A stretch of DNA of 64,000 nt from assembly GCA_963729795.1 (NCBI GenBank), contig CAVSPC010000041.1:1-64000 (forward strand), given 5' to 3'. The translations under genes were made by a program, and so were the position numbers. Shown here in pieces: positions 1 through 8,555 of this stretch. Origin of the DNA: CAWBBA01 sp963729795. Lineage in GTDB: Bacteria; Desulfobacterota; Desulfomonilia; Desulfomonilales; Desulfomonilaceae. Position 1 is the first letter of the stretch; each line of letters begins with the position of its first letter. The notes beneath the pieces were generated by a model. The model was not told the origin of the DNA and ran no database searches. It worked only from the letters and a program-made list of their open reading frames with translations.

Positions 1-81
1 GCCGGGGCGAGGTTACGGAACAATGGGTAGAACCTCCGCGAGGCACAGTGGTACCCACGAGTGAGGTTGTGTGACGGGCTC

Positions 82-843
82 CTAGGCTAGCTTTCTTGCA
101 ACACAAAAGACCGACAGGCCAAACGGCAAATGCAGTCCTCTCTTGATGAGTGAATTTTCCAGTGCGAGCACTCGGGTCAGAGCCGCGTTGATAGGGTGCG
201 GAAGTGGCTTGAGATCCGAGCGCAGGGTTTCGTGCCTACGTGGTGAACGGCGTTTTAGAAGGCGTACGACGGCGGCTGCAGGAAAAAGAAACGTGTTGCG
301 GTATGTGCAGAGATTTAGTTGGAAGCCGGCGTCGCTCAGAATGGTACTGAGTTCATCAGCGCTGAAACGATGCAGTATGTGCTGTGCAAGGTCGTGTTGA
401 CTGCGGAGGGAACCATAAGCGGGCAAGTTCAGGATCAGGTAGCCGCCGCGTCTGAGAACCCGGTGCATTTCACAAAAAGTGCCGCGAATTTCGTCGCCTT
501 CCAGGCAATCGGCTACGTCCAGAGAAACGACAATATCGAATTGGGCACTACGGAACGGGATCTCCGAAATCGATCCCTGAACTAGAGTGCGGAGACCGCG
601 GGCTCCTGAGAATCGAAGCGCCTCTCGAGAAAAGTCCAGGCCAATCGGTTCCAGTCCGTCGGCTCGGCACAATTTCATCAATTGGCCGGTCCCGCAACCT
701 GCATCCAGGATTTCCAGCCTGCCTTTCCTCGTATTCGCCTCACTGAGAAAATGCAAGACAAGTTGGTGGAGGCCCACATACCACCAGTAATCCGTCTCCA
801 TATCAAACATGGTCTTGTATTCATGTGTTTCCACTTGCTGCAC
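82..843 (-). CDS. class I SAM-dependent methyltransferase
   Basis: A 253-residue Rossmann-fold methyltransferase. Motif I (LDAGCGTG) lies at residues 46-53, an acidic ribose-binding residue at about 70, and a QFDIVVSLDV strand at 101-110, so it should transfer a methyl group from SAM to a small molecule or lipid-linked sugar. The substrate cannot be read from the sequence. The GTG start overlaps the stop of the DegT aminotransferase by one base (TAGTG), which indicates translational coupling as last gene of the five-gene glycan operon. A role in O-methylation or another modification of a surface sugar is inferred from context. Confidence 0.85.
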   Translation of the reverse strand: MQQVETHEYKTMFDMETDYWWYVGLHQLVLHFLSEANTRKGRLEILDAGCGTGQLMKLCRADGLEPIGLDFSREALRFSGARGLRTLVQGSISEIPFRSAQFDIVVSLDVADCLEGDEIRGTFCEMHRVLRRGGYLILNLPAYGSLRSQHDLAQHILHRFSADELSTILSDAGFQLNLCTYRNTFLFPAAAVVRLLKRRSPRRHETLRSDLKPLPHPINAALTRVLALENSLIKRGLHLPFGLSVFCVARKLA

Positions 844-1955
844 TACTCGGCCAGGCGGATAGCACTTGCAACCGCGACCATTTCGTCTTGACGCGTGAAG
901 GGCGACAGCGGCAGTGAGAGGACCTCGCGGGCATTTCTTTCCGACACCGGGAAGCTGCCTTGCCGATACCCGAGATGGGAGTACGCCTGCTGAAGGTGGA
1001 CGGGGCGAGGGTAATGAACAGCCGTCTCGATACCATTTTCAGTGAGACGTTCGCGGAGAATGTCCCTGTTCTGCATCCGCACAACGTACAAATGGTAAAC
1101 GTGCCGCGCGAAGTCCCTCTCAAGAGGAAGCTGGACTTCGCATTCTTTCAACAATTCCCCATACAGCCTGGCCTGCCTTCGTCGGATGTCATTCCACCAA
1201 TCGAGGTACGGGAGCTTGCATGCCAAGACTGCTGCTTGAATTGCATCCAGCCGGCTGTTGTAGCCTTCGATTACATTAAGATTTTTGGTCTTTTCTCCAT
1301 AGTTGCGGAGCATGCGGATCGTGTCCGCTGCTTCGGCGGATCTTGTCACGACCATACCTGCGTCGCCGTACGCACCCAGATTTTTGGTAGGGTAGAAACT
1401 GAAACATCCGAAATCCCCGATTGTGCCGACCTTTTGTCCTTTGTACTTCGCTCCCGTGGCCTGGGCTGCGTCTTCAATCACAGTGAGGCCGTGAGCGCGA
1501 GCCAATTCCAAAATCGGGTCCATATTCGCGGGGTGACCGTACAAATGCACCACAACAATGGCTTTGTATTTGGCCGAAGAAGAATATTTATCCAGCACTT
1601 GGGCAAGTTCGCCGGGCGACATAGTGTAAGTTTCCGGATCGACATCGACAAATACCGGCCGGCCACCCGCAAAACTGATGGCCGACACCGTAGGAACCGC
1701 CGTGTTAGGTACGGTGAGCACGCCGTCACCCGGTTTGATTCCACATGCGACAAGGGCCAAATGAAGTGCTTCGGTCCCGGACCCGACGCCCACAGCATGC
1801 GGCACTCCCAACCATTCTGCAAATTCGCGCTCGAAATCCTGTACGCTCTGACCGAGGATATATGAGCCGCTTTCCAAAACAGTTGAAATCGCCGCTTGTA
1901 TATCCGATTTGAGTGCTTCGTATTCTCTTTTGAGTTCCAGGAATGGTACCTGCAT
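843..1955 (-). CDS. DegT/DnrJ/EryC1/StrS family PLP aminotransferase
   Basis: A 370-residue sugar aminotransferase of the DegT/DnrJ/EryC1/StrS family, which transfers an amino group from glutamate or glutamine to a keto-sugar nucleotide. The start begins MQVPFLELK, the family's usual N-terminus; an upstream in-frame extension to 2048 lacks homologous character and would overlap the epimerase. Visible motifs are GSGTEALHLAL near 58-68, EDAAQATGA at 151-159, and the PLP lysine in SFYPTKNLGAYGD at about K181. It lies 4 bp after the epimerase gene, so the pair probably makes an amino-deoxysugar nucleotide for the neighbouring glycosyltransferases. Confidence 0.9.
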   Translation of the reverse strand: MQVPFLELKREYEALKSDIQAAISTVLESGSYILGQSVQDFEREFAEWLGVPHAVGVGSGTEALHLALVACGIKPGDGVLTVPNTAVPTVSAISFAGGRPVFVDVDPETYTMSPGELAQVLDKYSSSAKYKAIVVVHLYGHPANMDPILELARAHGLTVIEDAAQATGAKYKGQKVGTIGDFGCFSFYPTKNLGAYGDAGMVVTRSAEAADTIRMLRNYGEKTKNLNVIEGYNSRLDAIQAAVLACKLPYLDWWNDIRRRQARLYGELLKECEVQLPLERDFARHVYHLYVVRMQNRDILRERLTENGIETAVHYPRPVHLQQAYSHLGYRQGSFPVSERNAREVLSLPLSPFTRQDEMVAVASAIRLAE

Positions 1956-1959
1956 TTGT

Positions 1960-2961
1960 CTACCAATAGTGCGATTTGTGCAGACGGTAGTAATCAATTG
2001 TACGGCGCACGCCATCCTCCAATGTGATGCTGGGACTCCAACCGACAATCGAACGAATCTTGGCTATGTCTGAAAAGTAATGGCCGGGCTCCTGGGCCGC
2101 ACGCTCGGGAGTGAACGGCGCAAACTCCCAACGGCCTGCACCTGCAATTGATACCACCGCTTGCGCCAGTTCGAGGAAGTTACTTGGCTTGTCAACGCCG
2201 ACGTTGAAGATCTCTCCGCAGGCCAGGTCAGTGCAAGCGGACATCAGGATAGCATCGACAGCGTCGTCCACGTACAGGAAATCTCGCATGATCTTACCAT
2301 CTCCGAAGACTTGAATAATTTCATCGTCGATGGCTTGACGGATGAACCAATTGGCCACTCCAAAGCGATTGTGCTTCATTTGTGCACGAGGACCGTAAAT
2401 GTTGGTCAACCTTAGAGTTGTGGATCGTACTCCATGATTGTCGCAAAAAATTTTGAAAAGTCTTTGGGCAGTCAGGCTCGACAGCTCATAAATTCCCTTT
2501 GGGTTAAGGGGCGCCTCTTCATTGACAGGCAGCTTTACCGCCGGACCGTACTCTCCCCGTGTGCCCGTGTAAACCAGTCTCGTCTGGCAATTGTATCGCC
2601 TGCATGCTTCCAACAGAGTCGCGGATCCTTTGATGTTAATGTCAATGTCTGGGAAGGGGTCCTTAAGGCTCAACACATGATCGTTTTGACCGGCCAAATG
2701 AAAAATATAATCTTTATCTGCTACGAGGTATCGCAGGGAATTGAGATCGCGGACATCGGAGAAGTTGACATGGACCTTGTCGCGAATAGGCTCGATGTTG
2801 AATAAATTTCCGCCAAGCCCGTCGATCATGGCGTCGAGAAGCTCGACCTTCGCGCCCAGGTCTGCCAGTCTGATGGCCAGATTGCTCCCTATAAATCCGA
2901 GGCCGCCGGTTATCAGGACCGCCTTGTCCTTGAAGGTTTCTCTATTGTTCGGTGCTGTCAT
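1960..2961 (-). CDS. NAD-dependent sugar-nucleotide epimerase/dehydratase (extended SDR) with altered YxxxK
   Basis: A 333-residue extended short-chain dehydrogenase acting on nucleotide sugars. The NAD-binding glycine motif GGLGFIGSN is at residues 19-27, a YTGTRGEYG segment occupies the usual catalytic Ser/Thr region, and a substrate-binding region follows (NIYGPRAQ, IMRDFLYVDD). The catalytic YxxxK motif reads Y158-E-L-S-S162, so the usual lysine is serine; the DNA was checked on the minus strand. It overlaps the upstream GT2 gene by 20 bp and lies 4 bp before the aminotransferase. It could be a 4,6-dehydratase, epimerase or decarboxylase; the motif change makes the chemistry uncertain. 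Confidence 0.85.
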   Translation of the reverse strand: MTAPNNRETFKDKAVLITGGLGFIGSNLAIRLADLGAKVELLDAMIDGLGGNLFNIEPIRDKVHVNFSDVRDLNSLRYLVADKDYIFHLAGQNDHVLSLKDPFPDIDINIKGSATLLEACRRYNCQTRLVYTGTRGEYGPAVKLPVNEEAPLNPKGIYELSSLTAQRLFKIFCDNHGVRSTTLRLTNIYGPRAQMKHNRFGVANWFIRQAIDDEIIQVFGDGKIMRDFLYVDDAVDAILMSACTDLACGEIFNVGVDKPSNFLELAQAVVSIAGAGRWEFAPFTPERAAQEPGHYFSDIAKIRSIVGWSPSITLEDGVRRTIDYYRLHKSHYW

Positions 2962-3919
2962 GAGGTGGATCCGATTTGGAGGTCGATCTGATCACAAACT
3001 GCGGGAGACGGTTGCTGTTGAGCAGTGTGCGACCCACATATTCTCCCATGAGGCCGAGAATGCACAGTTGGACGCCGGCAAAAAATAGGATCAGGAAGGC
3101 CAAGGAGGCCCATCCCACGGTAATTCCCGGATTCAGAATCTTCTCCAAAACAACTTCCACTGCCATGCCGAGAGCAAGAATACTGGCCAAAAATCCCATC
3201 AGTAGACTAAGCCTCAAAGGCATAACGGAAAAGTTCACAAACATGCTGAGCCAGAGGCGAACCAGTTTTCGGAATGTGTACCCGGACTTTCCTTGAGTAC
3301 GTTCGTTGTGGCGCACACGCACCTTCCCGATATTGTCTGTCAAACTCAAAATCAGCCCGTCTATATAAGGAAAAGGAGCATCATATTTGACGATCTCCTT
3401 TGCTAGAAAACGGTTCAGGCATTTGAAGCTGGAAAGGTACAAGTCCCTCGGTTTATTCAGCATGAAGCGAGCGACCCATCCATTAAACCTGCTGCCAAAA
3501 TTCCTAAGCCAGTGGTGCTTCTTCTCATCGTAATAGGAGTATACGACATCGAAATCGCCCCGTTCGGCTTCCAACACCAGGAGAACGACCTCTTCAGGTG
3601 GATTTTGGAAGTCATCATCCATTATTACTACGTAGTCGCCCGCGGCGTGACGCAGGCCCGCCATAACCGCGTTATGCTCTCCGAAATTGCGGGCAAGCCT
3701 GACGTACGTCACGACTTTAGGATACTTGCAAAAGATTTCTTCGCAGACCTGATGGCTGTTGTCTTTACTTCCGTCATTTACAAGCACTATCTGCAAATTG
3801 TTTGGAGTGAGACCTTCTACAAGAGTATCGACCAGGGGTCCGATTGTGCTTGCACCATTGAAGACCGGTACCACCACGCTAATCAATTTCCCTTGGGAAT
3901 TTCCTGGAATACCATTCAA
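2942..3919 (-). CDS. GT2 family glycosyltransferase (DPM/ArnC/GtrB-like) with C-terminal membrane helices
   Basis: A 325-residue family 2 glycosyltransferase. The N-terminal GT-A domain has SVVVPVFNG at 14-22, NDGSKDN at 48-54 and the metal-binding DDD at 101-103. Two hydrophobic helices occupy about 238-300, the layout of polyprenyl-phosphate glycosyltransferases such as ArnC and GtrB. It probably transfers a sugar from a nucleotide donor to undecaprenyl phosphate on the inner face of the membrane. The large membrane protein upstream (4211-5803) is a plausible user of that lipid-linked sugar. The 3' end overlaps the epimerase start by 20 bp, consistent with one operon. Confidence 0.9.
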   Translation of the reverse strand: MNGIPGNSQGKLISVVVPVFNGASTIGPLVDTLVEGLTPNNLQIVLVNDGSKDNSHQVCEEIFCKYPKVVTYVRLARNFGEHNAVMAGLRHAAGDYVVIMDDDFQNPPEEVVLLVLEAERGDFDVVYSYYDEKKHHWLRNFGSRFNGWVARFMLNKPRDLYLSSFKCLNRFLAKEIVKYDAPFPYIDGLILSLTDNIGKVRVRHNERTQGKSGYTFRKLVRLWLSMFVNFSVMPLRLSLLMGFLASILALGMAVEVVLEKILNPGITVGWASLAFLILFFAGVQLCILGLMGEYVGRTLLNSNRLPQFVIRSTSKSDPPHDSTEQ

Positions 3920-4210
3920 TTTCCGATACCAACGTGCGGTCGCACAAAAGACATAGATAACAGTTGGACTAAGAATATCTGCTTAATTAATTCCGCTTTA
4001 CCAGAGAGCAACTCAATTCCGCACCGAGCGCCAATTCTGCACGTCCGGATCTTGCGTCCCGGAACTCAATCCCAAGTCATTTCATTTCAGCGTATCCTGC
4101 CTTATCAAAGGCGTCAAGGAGTAATTCTGATTGGCCTCGATCATTTACTTCCGCGGTATATGGGCACGGCCACAACAGCCCGATTGACAACTCTTCAAAA
4201 ATCAGAGTGT
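3920..4210. other. intergenic region, no gene recognised
   Basis: This is a 291-bp spacer between the GT-C-like protein gene and the GT2 gene, both on the minus strand. No ORF with family-like content was seen on either strand; reading frames crossing it on the plus strand are antisense to the flanking genes. It may hold a minus-strand promoter for the GT2-epimerase-aminotransferase-methyltransferase block, but no convincing -35/-10 pair was identified. Confidence 0.4.
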
Positions 4211-5803
4211 CTATTCTTTTCGGTCCGGTTTCGGTATCCACAATTCCAGGGGCCAATTGCCGTCAAAAAGCAATGGCATTTGCATGTATCCCAGAAGACG
4301 ATAGTTTTTCTTTAAGACATTCCGATCGATTGGCCAGCCGGCTCCACTGTCTTGAATAATAAGGTCCAACTGCTTGCTTTGGGCTTTCTCCTCAATTTGT
4401 CCCCAAAACATTTCGGATTGCCAGGCGAACTGCTCGGCTGTTGCCGTGAAATTGTGCGGAACACTGGCCGCGTAATATTCATCGTGTCCGGTGTTGTATA
4501 TTGGCTTCCCGTATTTTCGCATAAGATATGCGAGCCCTGCGCTGTGATACATGTCCCGGTGGGTTGCTACCACCTGTTCCAACGCCTTCCATTCCTCCGT
4601 GTGATCTTCCAGGTCACCCGATACGTAGAAGAGGTTGAGCACAGTAAGGTTCGCGATCAGCGGCAATAGCACCGCCCAGTGGCGATTGATTTTCAGCCCG
4701 TCTATAAATGCGACCACAAACCACAATGCAAAAGGGGTCATAAACTGATGATAGTAAAGTTGCCAATTGCCGGTGTGAAGCCCAAGTTTCCAGACCATTA
4801 TGATCGTACCGAACAGGAGCATCATGAACGGTAGATCGCCCTCCGCCTCAATGAGCGGTTTATCGAAGTTTTTGAAATTGAACAGCGATCCTAAGGATCT
4901 CTTGAAAGCTATCTCACCGGAACCCACCGAGAACCCATAAGCCCAAATGAATGCTGCAATAAAACCTAAAATGGATTCAGCATGTACCCACATTTGGACT
5001 CTGAGATGCGTCACACTTGTATATTGTCCACTTAGATCATTATTCAGGTGGTTGAAAATTGTGTTTGTCAGCCATGTTTCGCAGAGTGCGTTCGTGGCGA
5101 AAAGAGTCGCAGTCAGGGCTACCCCGAACCCCAAAGCGTACCACAGCCCTTTACTCTTGCTCTCGAATGCGAAGAGGTACCCTGCCATGAAGGGGGCTCC
5201 GAGCACAAAATAGGGCTTGGTCAAAAGACCCAGCAGGCACAATCCTATACTGATTGCAAGTGCAGGGACGCTGTATTTATACGCAAATGGGATCACTATA
5301 CTGGCAAGAAACAAGAACTGCCCCAGGCTGTCGGGACGGGAAACAATGCTGAGCCCTGTGGCCAAGAAAGCGAACAGAGTGGCAACTGCGACAACCGCCA
5401 TGGACCAAGAGACTCGGCTCAGGCGAAGGCCCCAGAGCAGGCAGCCACACGTCATCACGATGAAAAAGCAAGAGACCACTCGGTGCACATAAGGAGTGGA
5501 ACCCCAAACATGGGCAAGGGGCAGCACGAGAAGGTTGTATACTATCCCGTAAGCGTTCATCGCCACCGGCTGAAGCGCGATAGAATATGGGTTGTATCCT
5601 TGGAGCAATAAGTCCGTGCTGAAGATGACGGCGAATTCCCGGTATTCCAGGGGATAATCTCGAGATATGTACCAGCCCATGAACATCGCTGCTCTCACAG
5701 CGAGGAGCACAGCGCAGCAAAGTAAAATGCCTAAGAGTAATATCTTGATTAGTTGGGAGACCCTGGGCTGGTAAGACAAGGGTAAGTCCTTCGGCGTAAT
5801 CAA
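4211..5803 (-). CDS. polytopic membrane protein, GT-C-like glycosyltransferase
   Basis: A 530-residue integral membrane protein with roughly ten or more hydrophobic segments from residue 19 to about 400, then a soluble C-terminal domain of about 130 residues. The first periplasmic loop holds an acidic segment (RDYPLEYREF, then DLLLQGYNPY) reminiscent of GT-C enzymes, which use lipid-linked sugars outside the membrane. Start is TTG with an upstream GAGG. The GT2 gene downstream on the same strand could supply its lipid-phosphate sugar donor. No diagnostic family signature is certain; it could also be a hypothetical membrane protein of a glycan locus. Confidence 0.65.
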   Translation of the reverse strand: MITPKDLPLSYQPRVSQLIKILLLGILLCCAVLLAVRAAMFMGWYISRDYPLEYREFAVIFSTDLLLQGYNPYSIALQPVAMNAYGIVYNLLVLPLAHVWGSTPYVHRVVSCFFIVMTCGCLLWGLRLSRVSWSMAVVAVATLFAFLATGLSIVSRPDSLGQFLFLASIVIPFAYKYSVPALAISIGLCLLGLLTKPYFVLGAPFMAGYLFAFESKSKGLWYALGFGVALTATLFATNALCETWLTNTIFNHLNNDLSGQYTSVTHLRVQMWVHAESILGFIAAFIWAYGFSVGSGEIAFKRSLGSLFNFKNFDKPLIEAEGDLPFMMLLFGTIIMVWKLGLHTGNWQLYYHQFMTPFALWFVVAFIDGLKINRHWAVLLPLIANLTVLNLFYVSGDLEDHTEEWKALEQVVATHRDMYHSAGLAYLMRKYGKPIYNTGHDEYYAASVPHNFTATAEQFAWQSEMFWGQIEEKAQSKQLDLIIQDSGAGWPIDRNVLKKNYRLLGYMQMPLLFDGNWPLELWIPKPDRKE

Positions 5804-6125
5804 TTAGCCTCGGGTTGCCTTAGAGGAAAGCCCGTGGCGATTCCTGTCATCAATATCCCTGGCCCGCACGCGACCGAATAGCCATTCTATGGGCGAGCCC
5901 ACACGGGACCGCTCATTCCACTGCCACGTCTGGAACGTCGAAACCTATCATCTTGAAACCGAATCTAAGTTAAGTGAGGGGGTAGGTCAAGGCGGTTAGG
6001 GAAAAAGGTAACCGGTCTGCGCGCAATCAATCCCGCATCTGTCACGTCTCGGTCGTCGGGCACTTTCCGGCTGCGTTCCGCGTGACCGAGGCGGTTCGCT
6101 TCGCTCACTACATCCTACCGACTAT
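5804..6125. other. intergenic region, nothing recognised
   Basis: This 322-bp stretch lies upstream of the minus-strand glycan operon and downstream of the small Cys protein. It should contain the operon's promoter, but no clear sigma-70 or sigma-54 match was found. No ORF with recognisable content was seen. Confidence 0.4.
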
Positions 6126-6368
6126 CTACGTTTTGATTTCGCTCGTGGACCGGCCTTTCTGCAAAGACGGGTGCAGCTCAAATCGATCGCAGCTTCGGTT
6201 AGCAGCAAGATACCGGTCAGTCAGGAGGCATATACCGTCTTCACACGTGATTGAGGCGTACCCGGAACTCAATGTGGTGAGTCCTTTGAACACGGATTCC
6301 AAAAACTCCGGAGAATTCCGGAAATGCCTGCACTGAATACACTGCGGCTTTTGTTCAGTGCGCTTCAT
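6126..6368 (-). CDS. small cysteine-rich protein, possible metal binding
   Basis: An 80-residue protein with five cysteines: C10-x-x-C13 followed by HF, C42, C47 and C60. The start beginning MKRTEQK was chosen because AGGAGG lies 4 nt upstream; an in-frame start nine codons earlier has no such site. The pattern (CxxCxHF near the N-terminus, RCxxF-like ending ANRSCDRFE) suggests a small zinc- or iron-sulfur-binding domain, but no named family was recognised. It lies 117 bp downstream of the YeiH-type transporter gene on the same strand, so the two may be co-transcribed. Confidence 0.6.
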   Translation of the reverse strand: MKRTEQKPQCIQCRHFRNSPEFLESVFKGLTTLSSGYASITCEDGICLLTDRYLAANRSCDRFELHPSLQKGRSTSEIKT

Positions 6369-6484
6369 GATGCCTCCTGGTTTAGAATCTGCCATGTCTG
6401 CCGGCTGAGGGCTGCAAACGGAAACCTACTGGAGCGAAGCCCCGGTCCCTCTTAAATCCGAGGGGCCGGGTCCGGGACAAGATT

Positions 6485-7915
6485 TTAGTGAGACAAACTG
6501 GTCCAGTAGCTGGCAAATACTATTGCCGACAGAATAAACCCGAGAACCACGTTGACCGCGACGCCACTGGTAAAGGCCCAGAATGGTTTGGAGCCAGTGG
6601 CGGCGAGTTCGCGGAATCGGGTAGTGAGTCCAATGCTGAAGAAACAGAAGATAAAGGCCCAAGTCCGCAGAGACGTGATGGGATCAACCAGCAAGGGTTT
6701 GACGATCTTGTTGTAATCGCCGAAGGAATAATGGCTGGCAATTACAGTCATGATGATCGAGGCCAGGGCAAAGCCGATGACAAACTTCGGGAAGCGCCAC
6801 CAGATTTCGGCTGCCTGGGGTTTCTCCCCCTCCTTGACTTCCCACCGGGTCGTGGCAATGAGGGCCATCACGAAGGCCCAAATGCCAATCCAGATGTCGC
6901 GGCCGACAACTTTCATCAGGGTGAATCCCCATACCGCCGCATCCGGGGTCCCTGTAATGCCTTTGACGGCACCGGCAAGGTTTCCGTATGCCTGAGCCGC
7001 AGCAAACCCGGCCGCGTCGGCGAATTCCGAAGTGCCGATCCAGGCCCCTGCGACGCCGGTCGGCAAGAGCAAAGCTCTGGAAACCAGGGGAAGGAAAAAG
7101 ATCATGACAATGGCCCATAAGATCACCATTGTGATGGCGATGGGCGCATGTTCCTTCTTGGCTCCCACCGCCCCCGCGATGGCGATGGAGCCGGAGACGC
7201 CGCACACGGCCCCACCGGCTCCCAGAGTGGCGCATAACCGCCTGTCCAGCCCAAACCTTTTGCCCACAAAATAGATGACCACAAAAGTAGTGACTGAAAC
7301 TATGGAAGCCTGCACAATCGCCACCGGACCGGCCCAGACGATTAGCGTGAAAGGCAAAGTGGCTCCCAGCAGGACGATCCCGGTTTTGATGTAATATTCC
7401 ACCCGGAACCCCGAGTCCATCCACTTGGGCAAGCCGATGAAGTTAGAGATTAGCATGCCCAATATCAGAGCCACCAGCGGTGGCTCCAGGTTGTAATGGT
7501 GAGCCTGATCCCAGGCGCCGATCATAAAGATGATAACCGAGAACACGTAAATGAAAACGAAAGCCGGCAAGAATTCGGACATCTTGAATCGGAGGGCCTT
7601 CAGACTTATGCTGAAGATCACCGCCCACATGATAAACTGCGCGATGTATTGCCGGATGTGGCCGGCAAAATCGTTCCCCAACTGGCCGAAATTTGACCAT
7701 TTGCCAGGCGATATGGCGATCCACTTGATTGTGGAACCGCCGGCGAAGAAGAAAAAGGCGACCAAGACTATTCCCAGCCCCAGCCAAATGGCCCACCAAT
7801 CCTCTTTCAGGTACAACTCTTTCCAACCCATACGAGTGGGCACCACAGGGACTTCATCAGCACAGGTCTTGGTCTCGCAATAATCCGTGGTAGGTTTTTG
7901 ATCCCTCGAATCCAC
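6485..7915 (-). CDS. YeiH-family putative sulfate exporter
   Basis: A 476-residue inner-membrane protein of the YeiH/Cons_hypoth698 family (PF03601). It has a hydrophilic N-terminus of about 35 residues and then some ten to eleven hydrophobic helices, including family-like segments LEPPLVALILGMLISN, GAGGAVCGVSGSIAIAGA and SIGLTTRFREL. The family is annotated as sulfate exporters, but substrate evidence is thin. The GTG start follows a near-perfect AAGGAGGAG site. An exporter of sulfonate-derived sulfite or sulfate would suit a sulfur-metabolising anaerobe, though no sulfur genes adjoin it. The N-terminal extension with two cysteines (CETKTC) is unlike shorter homologues. Confidence 0.85.
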   Translation of the reverse strand: MDSRDQKPTTDYCETKTCADEVPVVPTRMGWKELYLKEDWWAIWLGLGIVLVAFFFFAGGSTIKWIAISPGKWSNFGQLGNDFAGHIRQYIAQFIMWAVIFSISLKALRFKMSEFLPAFVFIYVFSVIIFMIGAWDQAHHYNLEPPLVALILGMLISNFIGLPKWMDSGFRVEYYIKTGIVLLGATLPFTLIVWAGPVAIVQASIVSVTTFVVIYFVGKRFGLDRRLCATLGAGGAVCGVSGSIAIAGAVGAKKEHAPIAITMVILWAIVMIFFLPLVSRALLLPTGVAGAWIGTSEFADAAGFAAAQAYGNLAGAVKGITGTPDAAVWGFTLMKVVGRDIWIGIWAFVMALIATTRWEVKEGEKPQAAEIWWRFPKFVIGFALASIIMTVIASHYSFGDYNKIVKPLLVDPITSLRTWAFIFCFFSIGLTTRFRELAATGSKPFWAFTSGVAVNVVLGFILSAIVFASYWTSLSH

Positions 7916-8555
7916 TTTCTCCTCCTTTCACGATGGTAGGAAAAGTGCCGGTTTTGGATGAATGCTCTTAGGCTAGCGGGGCTTTAATTCCCTCATGTAG
8001 ACTTGCTGAGGATCACCATCGTGTAATGGTCCACAATTAGTATCATAGCCACAAAATCAGTTTGTTCGGCCACTCGGCGGAAACTCCGATCAGGTTTAAC
8101 CGAGAGTTCTGTTGACCCCCTAGTTGTGGACACCAGAATCGTGCCCGAAGATGGTCCTTTGCCTCAATTTGAGGGCCGTCTAACAACCCCTGCCCCAAAT
8201 AACCTCTGTCTCAGACCGATCTAAGTTCACATGGCTGTTTTGAATGAATTGTACGCTTAAAACATTGTAGCCTAATCGACTGTATAATAGGAGAAACACG
8301 ATTTTGCAAGGGATTCTATGCGTGTTAACGCAAAATTGACAAAAAATAGTGGGACAGTCATCCTGCCTGCCTAAATGACAGGCAGGATGACTGTCCCACC
8401 GGGCTGAGCAATGCGGTTCACCCGCGTTCCGTGGGGCTCACCACATGCCACAGAACGGTCACAAGCCGAAAACTGTCACGCTCCATCAGATAGACATCCG
8501 GCAAAAAACGGAATTCTCCGCGGATTCTACGTGACCTGCGGTCAACTATTGCTGT
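7916..8555. other. long intergenic region with terminator hairpin, otherwise nothing recognised
   Basis: A 640-bp gap between two minus-strand units. It contains the intrinsic terminator at 8349-8399 and presumably the promoter of the YeiH-type gene. A TATAAT occurs on the plus strand near 8282, but no -35 box at correct spacing and no plus-strand gene follow. Plus-strand reading frames here lack coding character. Confidence 0.4.
8349..8399 (-). terminator. intrinsic terminator, 21-bp perfect stem
   Basis: Two perfect 21-nt inverted arms (8349-8369 and 8379-8399) enclose a 9-nt loop. Read on the minus strand the hairpin is followed by ACTATTTTTTG, so it fits a Rho-independent terminator for the minus-strand asnB operon, 157 bp beyond the asnB stop. 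The stem is unusually long and perfect, so a decayed mobile repeat is an alternative origin. Confidence 0.7.

Noticed and set aside
960..1865. A 301-codon plus-strand frame
   Set aside because: It lies antisense to the DegT aminotransferase gene, which is clearly coding.
8282..8287. TATAAT on the plus strand
   Set aside because: No -35 element at 16-18 bp and no downstream plus-strand gene.
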